Shown: positions 8,037-15,050 of the stretch, one piece after another | Layout of the letters: each line of letters begins with the position of its first letter | How positions within the stretch are numbered: the first letter of the stretch is position 1 | Source of the DNA: DASSUW01 sp963789005 | Lineage (GTDB): Bacteria; Actinomycetota; Thermoleophilia; Solirubrobacterales; Solirubrobacteraceae | DNA: 64,000 nt | Assembly: GCA_963789005.1 (NCBI GenBank) | Contig: CAWBIZ010000002.1 | Coordinates: forward strand, 372,001 to 436,000 | Reading direction: 5' to 3' | The notes under the pieces: generated by a model | Databases searched by the model: none | The model's input: only the letters and a program-made list of their open reading frames with translations | Told to the model about the DNA's origin: nothing | Program-made: the position numbers and the translations under genes

Positions 8037-8261
8037 TCAGGTCAAGCGGGCCAGGGAGACCCGCCACTCGTCGCCGGACCCCTCCGCGGCGAACGTCAGG
8101 CCTTCGTCGGCGGCGAGCGCGGCGAGGTCGATCGGCGCCTCGGGGTCGGTGGCCAGGACGACGAGCGTGTCCCCGGGCGCGAGGTCGGGGAGCTCGCGGC
8201 GGGCGCGGATCAGGGGGAGCGGGCACGCCAGCCCGCGGGCGTCGAGGGTTCGTAGGATCAG
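8037..8261 (-). CDS. TusA-family sulfurtransferase/redox protein, start uncertain
   Basis: A small protein of about 74 aa with the SirA/TusA signature LDARGLACPLPLIRA, where the Cys of the CPxP motif carries the persulfide. It may relay sulfur or modulate a partner. The reading frame has no ATG, GTG or TTG. CTG at 8261-8259 is the best start and a GAGGAAGG Shine-Dalgarno sequence lies upstream. An ATG at 8266-8264 has better spacing but reads ATG CTC TGA. The start region overlaps the divergent DsrE-like start, and TusA and DsrE families commonly work together. Likely first gene of the tusA-antiporter-HAD operon. Confidence 0.75.
   Translation of the reverse strand: MILRTLDARGLACPLPLIRARRELPDLAPGDTLVVLATDPEAPIDLAALAADEGLTFAAEGSGDEWRVSLARLT
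8253..8258 (+). promoter_or_regulatory. Candidate -10 box TAGGAT, leaderless start of the DsrE-like gene
   Basis: TAGGAT ends 6 nt before ATG 8265 and no Shine-Dalgarno sequence is present. It lies inside the 5' end of the divergent tusA-like gene. Confidence 0.45.
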
Positions 8262-8264
8262 AGC

Positions 8265-8657
8265 ATGATCGCGGCCTTCCTCGAGTCGGGCGAGCTGCAG
8301 CGGCTATACACCGGCCTGTCGATGCTCGTGTCGGCGGCCGCTGAAGGGCAGTCGGCGCGAGCGCTGGTCGGCTTCGGGGCGCTTGCGCCGATGCTCGACG
8401 AGCGCCTCTTCGCCCGTGCGTTGCGGCCCGACGCAGCGCCCGACGTCAGCGACGTCAGCCGCGAGACGTTCGCCCGCACGCTCGCCGAGCTGCGCGACAC
8501 CGCGCTCGAGCTGGAGCACTGCCGGGTGTGGGCGTGCGCGGCGGCGGTCGAGGCGACCGGCGTCGAGCGCGCTGCCGTCGAGGCGCGGCTGGCGGGCGTG
8601 CTCTCGACCCCGCGCTTCCTGCGCGAGGTGGAGGGCGCGCAGCTGGTGGTGGTGTGA
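8265..8657 (+). CDS. DsrE/DsrF-like family protein
   Basis: A 130-aa protein resembling the DsrE/F-like (peroxiredoxin-like) family, with LQRLYTGLSMLVSAAAEG near the N-terminus and a helical ALELEHCRVWACAAAVEATG segment with two Cys that could carry sulfur. These proteins bind or relay sulfur with TusA partners. The divergent tusA-like gene shares the same few bases of promoter DNA, which supports a joint role. Its stop overlaps the next start as GTGA. The family call is moderate, since conservation is judged by eye. Confidence 0.65.
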   Translation: MIAAFLESGELQRLYTGLSMLVSAAAEGQSARALVGFGALAPMLDERLFARALRPDAAPDVSDVSRETFARTLAELRDTALELEHCRVWACAAAVEATGVERAAVEARLAGVLSTPRFLREVEGAQLVVV

Positions 8658-9058
8658 GGGCGCTCGCGGTGGCAGCGCTCGCGATCGTCACCGTCGCCGG
8701 CTGCGGGACGGAGTCGCCGGACCTGTTCGCCGTCGAGCGCAGTGGGTCCGACCGGCCCGCCAACCTGAGCCTCGTGGTCAACGACGGCGGCTCGGTGACG
8801 TGCAACGGGAAGGAGCACGCGCTCGACGCCGACACGCTGCTGCGTGCGCGCGAGCTGAGCCGCGAGATCGCCAAGCAGGCCGAGCTCGGTCTCGAGCTGC
8901 CGCGCGGGCCGGGCGCCAACCTCAGCTACCGCGTGCGGATGGAGGAGGGCACGGTCGCGTTCTCGGACACCTCGCGCGGCAATCCCCCGAGCTTCTTCCA
9001 GCTCGCCGCGTTCACGAAGGACGTCGCGGAGGACGTGTGCGGCATCCTCCGCGAATGA
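8654..9058 (+). CDS. Putative lipoprotein, function unknown
   Basis: A protein of 134 aa with a short basic N-terminus, a hydrophobic stretch and a lipobox ending VAGC, so it is probably anchored on the outer face of the membrane. The mature part is soluble and has Cys residues near TCNGKEHAL and DVCGILRE that could pair. GTG 8654 overlaps the stop of the DsrE-like gene (GTGA), indicating translational coupling. I recognise no family. Confidence 0.75.
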   Translation: MRALAVAALAIVTVAGCGTESPDLFAVERSGSDRPANLSLVVNDGGSVTCNGKEHALDADTLLRARELSREIAKQAELGLELPRGPGANLSYRVRMEEGTVAFSDTSRGNPPSFFQLAAFTKDVAEDVCGILRE

Positions 9059-9085
9059 GCAGCGCGCCGCACGGGGAGATCACGC

Positions 9086-9203
9086 CCGGCGACGAGTGCG
9101 GGATCCTTCACCCATGATCGAGACGCTGATCGCTGCGATCACGTCCGGCGACGAGTGCGGGATCCTTCACCCATGATCGAGACGCTGATCGCGGCGATCA
9201 CGT
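9086..9203. repeat. 59-bp tandem duplication spanning the ankyrin gene start
   Basis: Two head-to-tail copies (9086-9144 and 9145-9203) differ at about one base (t/g in atcgcTgcg/atcgcGgcg). Each holds the upstream region, the ATG and the first codons of the ankyrin gene. Because 59 is not a multiple of 3, the upstream copy encodes only MIETLIAAITSGDECGILHP and then stops at the second ATG region. The duplication looks recent. Confidence 0.95.
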
Positions 9204-9820
9204 CCGGCGACGTCGACGGCGTTCGCCGGCTGGTCGCGGATGATCCCGCGCTCGCGTCCGCGCGCGACGGCAACGGATTGCCCGTGATCCTGGTTGCGCT
9301 CTTCCACCAGCAGCGCGAGGCCGCCGACGCGCTGCTCGAGGCGCAGCCCGAGCTCGGCATCCTCGAGGCGGCCGCCGCGGGCCGCGCCGAGCGGGTGCGC
9401 GCGCTGCTCGCCGCCGACCCTGAGGCCCGGCACGCGCGGACTCCAGAGGGGTTCACGACGCTCGGCCTGGCGGCGTTCCTCGGCGGCCCGGAGGTGGTCG
9501 CGCTGCTGCTGCAGCATGGCGCCGACCCCGACGACGACGCCGACAACCCGGCGCGCGTACGCCCCGTGCACGCGGCGGCGGCCGCGCGCGACCCGGAAAG
9601 CCTGCGGCTGCTGCTCGAGGCCGGCGCCGATCCCGACGTTCGCCAGCAGGGCGGGCTCACGCCGCTGCAGGCGGCCGCCCACGCGGACGACGAGGAGATG
9701 GCGCGGCTGCTGCTCGACCACGGGGCGGACCCGGCCGCGCAGGCAGACGACGGCCGCGACGCCGCGCAGATCGCGGCCGACGACGGCAGTCGGCGGGTAG
9801 CCGCGCTGCTCGCCGGCTAG
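9173..9820 (+). CDS. Ankyrin-repeat protein
   Basis: A 215-aa cytoplasmic protein made of five or six ankyrin repeats. Typical helix pairs end in LLLQHGADPDDD, LLLEAGADPDV and LLLDHGADPAAQ, with the TPLQAAAHA turn. It probably mediates protein-protein contact; the partner is unknown. I chose ATG 9173 because the preceding GTG at 9155 lies in duplicated upstream DNA. The 59-bp duplication puts a 20-codon decoy ORF (ATG 9114) directly in front of it, which may lower expression. Confidence 0.88.
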   Translation: MIETLIAAITSGDVDGVRRLVADDPALASARDGNGLPVILVALFHQQREAADALLEAQPELGILEAAAAGRAERVRALLAADPEARHARTPEGFTTLGLAAFLGGPEVVALLLQHGADPDDDADNPARVRPVHAAAAARDPESLRLLLEAGADPDVRQQGGLTPLQAAAHADDEEMARLLLDHGADPAAQADDGRDAAQIAADDGSRRVAALLAG

Positions 9821-9830
9821 AACTCCCGGC

Positions 9831-11372
9831 GTGGCCGGCGCCGAAGCCCTCGTCTTCCTGCTCGTGGCCGTCGCGCTGCTGGCCGGCTTCGGCCTGCGGT
9901 ACGACGTGCCGTATCCGGTCGTGCTCGTGCTCGGCGGCCTCGCGCTCGGCTTCGTGCCGTGGCTGCCGGCGCCCGACCTCGATCCCGACCTGGTGTTCTT
10001 CGCCTTCCTGCCGCCGCTGCTGTACGCCGCGGCCTTCCAGGCGTCGGCCTACGAGCTGCGGGCGCACGCGACGCCGATCGGGCTGCTGGCGATCGGCCTC
10101 GTGATCGTGACCGTGGTGGCGGTCGCGGCGGCCGCCCACTGGGTGGCGGGCGTGCCGTGGGAGATGGCCTTCGTCCTCGGCGCGGTGGTCGGGCCGACCG
10201 ACCCGGTCGCCGCCAGCGCGGTCCTGCGGCGCATGGGCGCCCCGGCGCGGATCCAGACGATCCTCGAGGGCGAGGCGCTGGTCAACGACGGCACGGGCCT
10301 GACGCTCTACGGCGTCGCGGTCGGCGCGATCGGGGCGGCGAGCGTCACCGCCGGCGGCGTCGCGCTCGACTTCTTCTTGACCGCCGCGGGCGGGATCGCG
10401 ATCGGCCTCGCGGTCGGATGGCTGATCGGCCGGCTGCGGGAGGCCACGACGGAGCCGTCGATCGACGTGGTGCTCTCCGTCCTGACGCCGTTCGCCGCGT
10501 ACGTGCCCGCCGAGGAGGTCCACGTCTCCGGCGTGCTGGCGGTCGTGACGGCGGGGGTCTACATCGGCACGCGCTCGCTCGAGATCTCGCACGCCGGCGC
10601 GCGGCTGCGCGTGCTGGCGTTCTGGCAGGCGTCGGAGTTCCTGCTCGAGTCGCTGCTCTTCCTGCTCGTCGGCCTCCAGCTCACCAACCTCGTCGACGGG
10701 ATCGAGGGCGCGCGGCTGCTCAGCCTGGCGAGCGACGCGCTGCTGCTCGCGATCGTCGTCATCGGCGTGCGGATGGTCTGGATGTCGGTCGTGCCGGCGA
10801 TCTCGCACCTGCGGATCGTCTCGCGCGAGGTCACTCCGCCGAAGGAGCGGGTCGTGCTCGGCTGGAGCGGCATGCGCGGCGCCGTGTCGCTCGCCGCCGC
10901 GCTCGCGATCCCGGCCGACGCCCCGTCGCGCGAGCTCGTGATCTTCCTCGCCTACGGCGTCGTGCTCGTCACGCTCGTGGCGCCCGGGCTCACGCTCGCC
11001 CCGCTGCTCAGCCGGCTCGGCCTCGTGCGCGACGAGGAGCGCCGGCGCGAGGAGGTCGAGGCGCGGCTGCGACTCACCCATGCCGCGCTCGAGCGGCTCG
11101 AGAAGGTCACCGACGACCCGACCGACGTGGTCGAGCGCCTGCGCGACCGCTACCGCGATCGCGTCGAGCGGCTCGAGGACCGCCTCAACGCCGCCGGCGG
11201 GCATCCGGACCACAACGTCGACGCCGCCGAGCTGCAGATCGAGGCGCTCGAGGCCGAGCGCGAGGTGCTCGCCGGCCTCCGCCGCGAGCGCGAGTTCCCG
11301 GCCGAGCTGCTGCGCGAGCTGGAGGCCGAGATCGACGTCGACGAAGCCCGCGTCAGATCCCGCGGCCGCTAG
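9831..11372 (+). CDS. CPA1-family Na+/H+ antiporter
   Basis: A 513-aa sodium/proton exchanger of the NhaP/CPA1 family. About twelve membrane helices cover residues 1-400. The ion-binding motif GPTDPVAAS and the following EGEALVNDGTGL are intact. The cytosolic C-terminal tail is helical and rich in Glu and Arg (LERLEKVTDDPTDVVERL), probably a coiled coil that senses pH. It starts with GTG 10 bp after the ankyrin gene. This is a second antiporter within 4 kb, of a different family from the CPA2 protein at 5933-8029. Confidence 0.93.
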   Translation: MAGAEALVFLLVAVALLAGFGLRYDVPYPVVLVLGGLALGFVPWLPAPDLDPDLVFFAFLPPLLYAAAFQASAYELRAHATPIGLLAIGLVIVTVVAVAAAAHWVAGVPWEMAFVLGAVVGPTDPVAASAVLRRMGAPARIQTILEGEALVNDGTGLTLYGVAVGAIGAASVTAGGVALDFFLTAAGGIAIGLAVGWLIGRLREATTEPSIDVVLSVLTPFAAYVPAEEVHVSGVLAVVTAGVYIGTRSLEISHAGARLRVLAFWQASEFLLESLLFLLVGLQLTNLVDGIEGARLLSLASDALLLAIVVIGVRMVWMSVVPAISHLRIVSREVTPPKERVVLGWSGMRGAVSLAAALAIPADAPSRELVIFLAYGVVLVTLVAPGLTLAPLLSRLGLVRDEERRREEVEARLRLTHAALERLEKVTDDPTDVVERLRDRYRDRVERLEDRLNAAGGHPDHNVDAAELQIEALEAEREVLAGLRREREFPAELLRELEAEIDVDEARVRSRGR

Positions 11373-11375
11373 GAG

Positions 11376-11418
11376 TGCCGAACGGGACATCGCTCCGAAC
11401 GTCTTCGCCCGTCGGGCA
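11376..11418. repeat. Family B short palindromic repeat, copy 1
   Basis: The sequence begins TGCCGAACGGGACATCGCTC and closes with GCCCGTCGGGC at 11407-11417. It can fold into a hairpin with a bulge. The same arrangement occurs at 28812-28854. It sits between convergent genes and could act as a terminator. Confidence 0.6.
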
Positions 11419-11429
11419 GGCCCCGTGCA

Positions 11430-12053
11430 CTATTCCCCGAAGTGGACCTTGCCGTTGGAGCGGGCGCGCGCCTGGGCGCGGTTCACGAAGTCGAGCCGCT
11501 TGATCGCGGCGCGGAACAGGCGGGTCACGAGCCGCAGGCGCGCGGCCTCGGAGCGCAGGTCGAGCAGGCCCTGCTTGGCGTCGAGCCCGAACTCCACCGT
11601 GGCCGCCATCTCGTAGGCGCTCATGGCGCCGATCTCGTCCAGGTCCGGGGTGCGGTCGGTCGCCTCGTTGACGAGGTTGGCGTACGCGGCGTGCGCAGCC
11701 TCGGCGGCCGAGTCGTCGGCGTCCTCGGTCTTGTCGTCGAGGAACTCGACGGTGCCGGCGGGGTACGGCAGCTCCTCCTGGCGCGTCTCGATCCGGAACG
11801 GGCGCGTGCCGCGGGCGATCAGGTTGATGCGGCCGTCGTCGAGCCGCTCCACGACCTCCGCGATCTCGCACGCGCAGCCGACCGGGCGCAGCCCGTCGTC
11901 GGCCATCCAGACGATCCCGAACTCTGACTCCTCCTCCAGGCAGCGGCCGATCATCGTCTTGTAGCGATCCTCGAAGATGTGGAGCGGGATCAGCTCCGAC
12001 GGAAGCGCGACGAGGCCGAGCGGGAACAGCGGGAAGTCCTGGACCAGCGACAC
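11430..12053 (-). CDS. LON substrate-binding (LON N-terminal) domain protein
   Basis: A stand-alone LON N-terminal domain protein of 207 aa without protease or ATPase parts. It starts with the family pattern DFPLFPLGLVALPSELIPLHIFEDRYK and continues through GCACEIAEVVERLDDGRINLIARGTRPF. Such proteins may bind peptides or unfolded proteins; their role is poorly known. I chose GTG 12053, since an ATG at 12116 would overlap the divergent photolyase start. TAGACT lies 7 nt before this GTG, fitting leaderless transcription. Confidence 0.88.
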   Translation of the reverse strand: MSLVQDFPLFPLGLVALPSELIPLHIFEDRYKTMIGRCLEEESEFGIVWMADDGLRPVGCACEIAEVVERLDDGRINLIARGTRPFRIETRQEELPYPAGTVEFLDDKTEDADDSAAEAAHAAYANLVNEATDRTPDLDEIGAMSAYEMAATVEFGLDAKQGLLDLRSEAARLRLVTRLFRAAIKRLDFVNRAQARARSNGKVHFGE

Positions 12054-12105
12054 ACAATCAAGTCTACGTGTGACCTGAGGGCGCCCCGGCGCCGTATCCG
12101 CTGAG

Positions 12106-13485
12106 ATGTCGAGCACCGCGATCGTCTGGTTCCGGCGCGATCTGCGCGTCCACGATCACCCGGCGCTGATGGCCGCGGCGCGCAGTGCCGAACGGGTGGT
12201 TCCGGCGTTCGTGCTCGACGAGCGGCTGCTCGGCGGGCGCTTCCCGTCGGACGCCCGGGCGTGGTTCCTGTTCGAGACGCTGCGGGAGCTGCGGGAAGCG
12301 CTGCGCGAGCGCGGCGGCGACCTGATCGTGCGGCGCGGGCCGCCCGAGCGCGAGCTGCCCGCGCTGGCCGAGGAGACGGGCGCGGACGCGGTGCACTTCG
12401 CCTCCGACGTGTCGCCGTTCGCGATGGCGCGCGACAAGCGCGTGGAGGCCGCGCTGCGCGACGCGGGCGTCGAGCCCATCCGCCACCCGGGCAACTTCGT
12501 GGCCGACGTCGGGGTGCCGCGCACGTCGGGCGGCAAGCCGTTCGCGGTCTTCTCGCCGTTCTGGCGCGCGTGGGAGAAGCTCCCCCGCCGCGAGGTGCAC
12601 GGCGCGCCGCGCAAGCTGCAGCTGCCCTCGGGCCTGCGCGCGGGGGAGATCCCGCGCGCCGGCTGCCCGCTCGACGCGCCGATCGGGCAGCCGGGCGAGG
12701 AGGCCGGGCGCGCGCGGATGAACGCGTTCGTGCGCGACGGGCTCGGCGCGTATGCCGACAACCACGACCGCCTCGCGGGCGGCAGCTCCGAGCTCTCCCC
12801 TTACCTGCACTTCGGCTGCGTCAGCGCGCGCGAGCTCGCCGACCGCGCGTCGGCGTCGGGCGCGTTCGTGCGGCAGCTGTGCTGGCGCGACTTCTATGCC
12901 CACGTGCTCCTCCACAACCCCCGCAACGCCCACGGCGCCTACCAGGAGGCCATGGACAAGCTCGAGTGGGAGGACGACGAGGACGCGTTCGCCGCCTGGT
13001 GCGAGGGCCGCACCGGCTACCCGGTGGTCGACGCCGCGATGCGCCAGCTGCGCGCCACCGGATGGATGCACAACCGCGGCCGCCTGATCGTCGGCTCGTT
13101 CCTGACCAAGGACCTGCACATCGACTGGCGGCGCGGGGAGGCGCACTTCATGCGCTGGCTGCTGTGCGGCGACGAAGCGCAGAACAACGGCAACTGGCAG
13201 TGGATCTCGTCGGTCGGCGTCGATCCCGCGCCGTACTTCCGGCGCATGTACAACCCGGCGACGCAGCAGGAGCGCCACGATCCCGACGGCGAGTACGTGC
13301 GCCGCTGGGTGCCCGAGCTGCGCGAGGTTCCGCTCGACAAGCTCGCCGAGCCGTGGACGATGAGCGAGGACGAGCAGGAGGCGGCCGGCTGCCGGATCGG
13401 GACCGACTACCCGGAGCCGATCGTCGACCACGCCGAGGAGCGCAGGCGGGCGATGGACCGCTACCGGGCAGCGAAGGCGGGCTAA
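12106..13485 (+). CDS. phr: Deoxyribodipyrimidine photo-lyase
   Basis: A 459-aa class I CPD photolyase that uses blue light and FADH- to split cyclobutane pyrimidine dimers. The N-terminal alpha/beta domain opens with IVWFRRDLRVHDHPAL. The C-terminal FAD domain carries LSPYLHFGCVS, FVRQLCWRDFYAH, WCEGRTGYPVVDAAMRQLRA, GWMHNRGRLIVGSFLTKDL and the NNGNWQWISSVG segment, all diagnostic. It is divergent from the LON-domain gene and shares about 50 bp of promoter DNA with it. Confidence 0.96.
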   Translation: MSSTAIVWFRRDLRVHDHPALMAAARSAERVVPAFVLDERLLGGRFPSDARAWFLFETLRELREALRERGGDLIVRRGPPERELPALAEETGADAVHFASDVSPFAMARDKRVEAALRDAGVEPIRHPGNFVADVGVPRTSGGKPFAVFSPFWRAWEKLPRREVHGAPRKLQLPSGLRAGEIPRAGCPLDAPIGQPGEEAGRARMNAFVRDGLGAYADNHDRLAGGSSELSPYLHFGCVSARELADRASASGAFVRQLCWRDFYAHVLLHNPRNAHGAYQEAMDKLEWEDDEDAFAAWCEGRTGYPVVDAAMRQLRATGWMHNRGRLIVGSFLTKDLHIDWRRGEAHFMRWLLCGDEAQNNGNWQWISSVGVDPAPYFRRMYNPATQQERHDPDGEYVRRWVPELREVPLDKLAEPWTMSEDEQEAAGCRIGTDYPEPIVDHAEERRRAMDRYRAAKAG

Positions 13486-13496
13486 CGTGGCGGCCC

Positions 13497-14255
13497 GTGG
13501 CCGACCTCTACGTCCAGCGCGACCAGCCGCCGGGCGTGCCGCCGCTCTCGCTCACGGGCGAGCGCACGCTGCCCGACGTTCCTGAGGAGAACTACTGGTT
13601 CCGGCGGCACCTGGCGGTCTACGAGTGGATCGCGGCGCGCGCACACGGCCGCCGCGTGGTCGACCTGGCCTCCGGCGAGGGCTACGGCTCGGCGGTGCTC
13701 GCGCGCACGGCCGCGTCGGTGGTGGGTGTCGAGGCCAACCCCGAGGCGTTCGAGCACGCCCACGCGAGGTACCCGGATGTGCGCTTCGAGCGCAACATGC
13801 TCGAGCTGTGGACCGGCGACGTGGACTGCGTCGTGTTCCTGCAGACGATCGAGCACGTGCAGGACCCGGACGCGGTGCTGGCGCACGTGCGGGAGCTGAT
13901 CGGGCCGCGCGGCGTGGCCTACGTGTCGACGCCGAACGTGCTCACCCTGGCCCCGCCGGGCGCTGCGAAGTCCGGCAACCCGTGGCACGTGCGCGAGTAC
14001 CGGGCGTCCGAGTACCGCGAGCTGTGCGCGCGGCACTTCGGGTCGGTCGATCTGCTCGGGGTGTTCCACGCGCGCAAGCTGCGCGCGCACCAGTGGGCGA
14101 TCGAGCACGCCGGCTGGGACGCGATCCACTCCCGGCTGGGTTTTACGCGGCCGTTCTACGACCGCTTCACGCCCGCGATCTCCACGCGCGACTTCGCGCT
14201 GCGGCGGCGTGGGCTCGAACATGCGCTCGACTTTCTCGCCGTCCTCCGCCCTTAA
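13497..14255 (+). CDS. Class I SAM-dependent methyltransferase
   Basis: A 252-aa methyltransferase. Motif I is VVDLASGEGYGSAVLA, the acidic end of strand 2 is GVEANPEA, and motif IV/post-I resembles VFLQTIEHVQDPDAVL, as in UbiG/type 11 methyltransferases. The substrate is not predictable; relatives are often found in cell-surface glycan loci. GTG 13497 follows the photolyase stop by 11 bp, with TAACGT 8 nt before it. It ends in a 235-bp regulatory gap. Confidence 0.85.
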   Translation: MADLYVQRDQPPGVPPLSLTGERTLPDVPEENYWFRRHLAVYEWIAARAHGRRVVDLASGEGYGSAVLARTAASVVGVEANPEAFEHAHARYPDVRFERNMLELWTGDVDCVVFLQTIEHVQDPDAVLAHVRELIGPRGVAYVSTPNVLTLAPPGAAKSGNPWHVREYRASEYRELCARHFGSVDLLGVFHARKLRAHQWAIEHAGWDAIHSRLGFTRPFYDRFTPAISTRDFALRRRGLEHALDFLAVLRP

Positions 14256-14305
14256 GCGGTAAAGGACGCGGGCCGTCCCGCCGATCACCCGTCTGAGGCG
14301 ACGCG

Positions 14306-14311
14306 TATAGT
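14306..14311 (+). promoter_or_regulatory. Candidate -10 box TATAGT before the riboswitch
   Basis: TATAGT lies about 20 nt upstream of the riboswitch 5' stem. No clear TTGACA-like -35 box is seen at the right distance. Confidence 0.5.
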
Positions 14312-14329
14312 GCTCGCCTCGCAATACCG

Positions 14330-14485
14330 AAAACACTGCCGAGTCCCTGCCGCCCTGGTGGCGGGGAGCGGGGGAACCGATGGAGCCGTACGGCTCCCGG
14401 GGCGAATCGCCGCGTGCACCGCGGCGTAGCGCAGGTCTTGGCGCGAGCCCGTCAGCTAACCCCGTAGGCGCAGAGACCAAGGAGT
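14330..14485 (+). promoter_or_regulatory. Cyclic di-AMP riboswitch (ydaO/yuaA class)
   Basis: The leader before the Rpf-like gene carries the conserved blocks of the c-di-AMP riboswitch: paired CTGCCGCC / GGCGGGGAGCGGGGGAACCG, then GGGGCGAATCGCC, then GGTCTTGGC..CGAGCCCGTCAGCTAACC and CGTAGGCG. The spacing of these blocks is as in actinobacterial examples, which are known to sit upstream of rpf-type wall hydrolases. High c-di-AMP is expected to shut off the downstream gene. There is no obvious terminator U-tract, so the mechanism is unclear. Confidence 0.9.
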
Positions 14486-14491
14486 ACCGCT

Positions 14492-15040
14492 GTGCCCACA
14501 ATCGAACGACTGACCTGGCTGCGAGCCGCGCTCGCTGTCGTCTGCCTGAGTTGCTGCTTCGCCGTCGTCGTCGCCAACGACGCGACCGCCCGCGAGTCCA
14601 AGGGCGCCAAGGTCGTCCACGCCGCCGGGAGCACCGTGAAGGCGCTCCAGAAGGCGCTCGGCATCCCCGCCGACGGCATCTACGGCCCGCAGACGCGGCG
14701 CGCCGTGCGGCGCTTCCAGCGCTCGCACGGGCTCACCGTCGACGGCCTCGCCGGCCCGCAGACGCTGCAGGCCCTCGGCGTGAAGGCGAGCACGTCGCGG
14801 CGGCCCCGTAACGCCTCCGCCGTCCTGGCCCGGATCGCCCAGTGCGAGTCGGGCGGCAACCCGCGCGCGGTGTCGGCCAACCGCCGCTACTTCGGCAAGT
14901 ACCAGTTCTCCAGGGCCACCTGGCGCTCGGTCGGCGGCAGCGGCAATCCGGCGAAGGCCTCCGAGGCCGAGCAGGACCGCCGCGCGCTGATCCTGTACCG
15001 GCGCGCGGGCACGTCGCCCTGGCCGAGCTGCGGTCGCTAG
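14492..15040 (+). CDS. Rpf-like transglycosylase with peptidoglycan-binding domain
   Basis: A secreted cell-wall hydrolase of 182 aa. An N-terminal signal segment (AALAVVCLSCCFAVVVANDAT) is followed by a PG_binding_1 domain (KALQKALGIPADGIYGPQTR, FQRSHGLTVDGLAGPQTLQAL) and a C-terminal Rpf/transglycosylase-like domain (IAQCESGGNPRAVS, YFGKYQFSRATWRSVGG, SPWPSCGR), with the catalytic Glu in CESGGN and a Cys pair. It cleaves peptidoglycan and may promote resuscitation or growth. It is under the c-di-AMP riboswitch. The start is GTG 14492 after an AAGGAG sequence. Confidence 0.93.
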   Translation: MPTIERLTWLRAALAVVCLSCCFAVVVANDATARESKGAKVVHAAGSTVKALQKALGIPADGIYGPQTRRAVRRFQRSHGLTVDGLAGPQTLQALGVKASTSRRPRNASAVLARIAQCESGGNPRAVSANRRYFGKYQFSRATWRSVGGSGNPAKASEAEQDRRALILYRRAGTSPWPSCGR

Positions 15041-15043
15041 CTT
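15038..15043 (+). promoter_or_regulatory. Candidate -10 box TAGCTT, leaderless start at 15051
   Basis: TAGCTT overlaps the TAG stop of the Rpf-like gene and ends 7 nt before GTG 15051. Confidence 0.4.
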
Positions 15044-15050
15044 CTCGCGG

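Noticed and set aside
9657..11390. Long minus-strand open frame opposite the CPA1 antiporter gene
   Set aside because: Its product is a His/Arg/Glu-rich low-complexity mirror of the antiporter codons, typical of shadow frames in GC-rich DNA.
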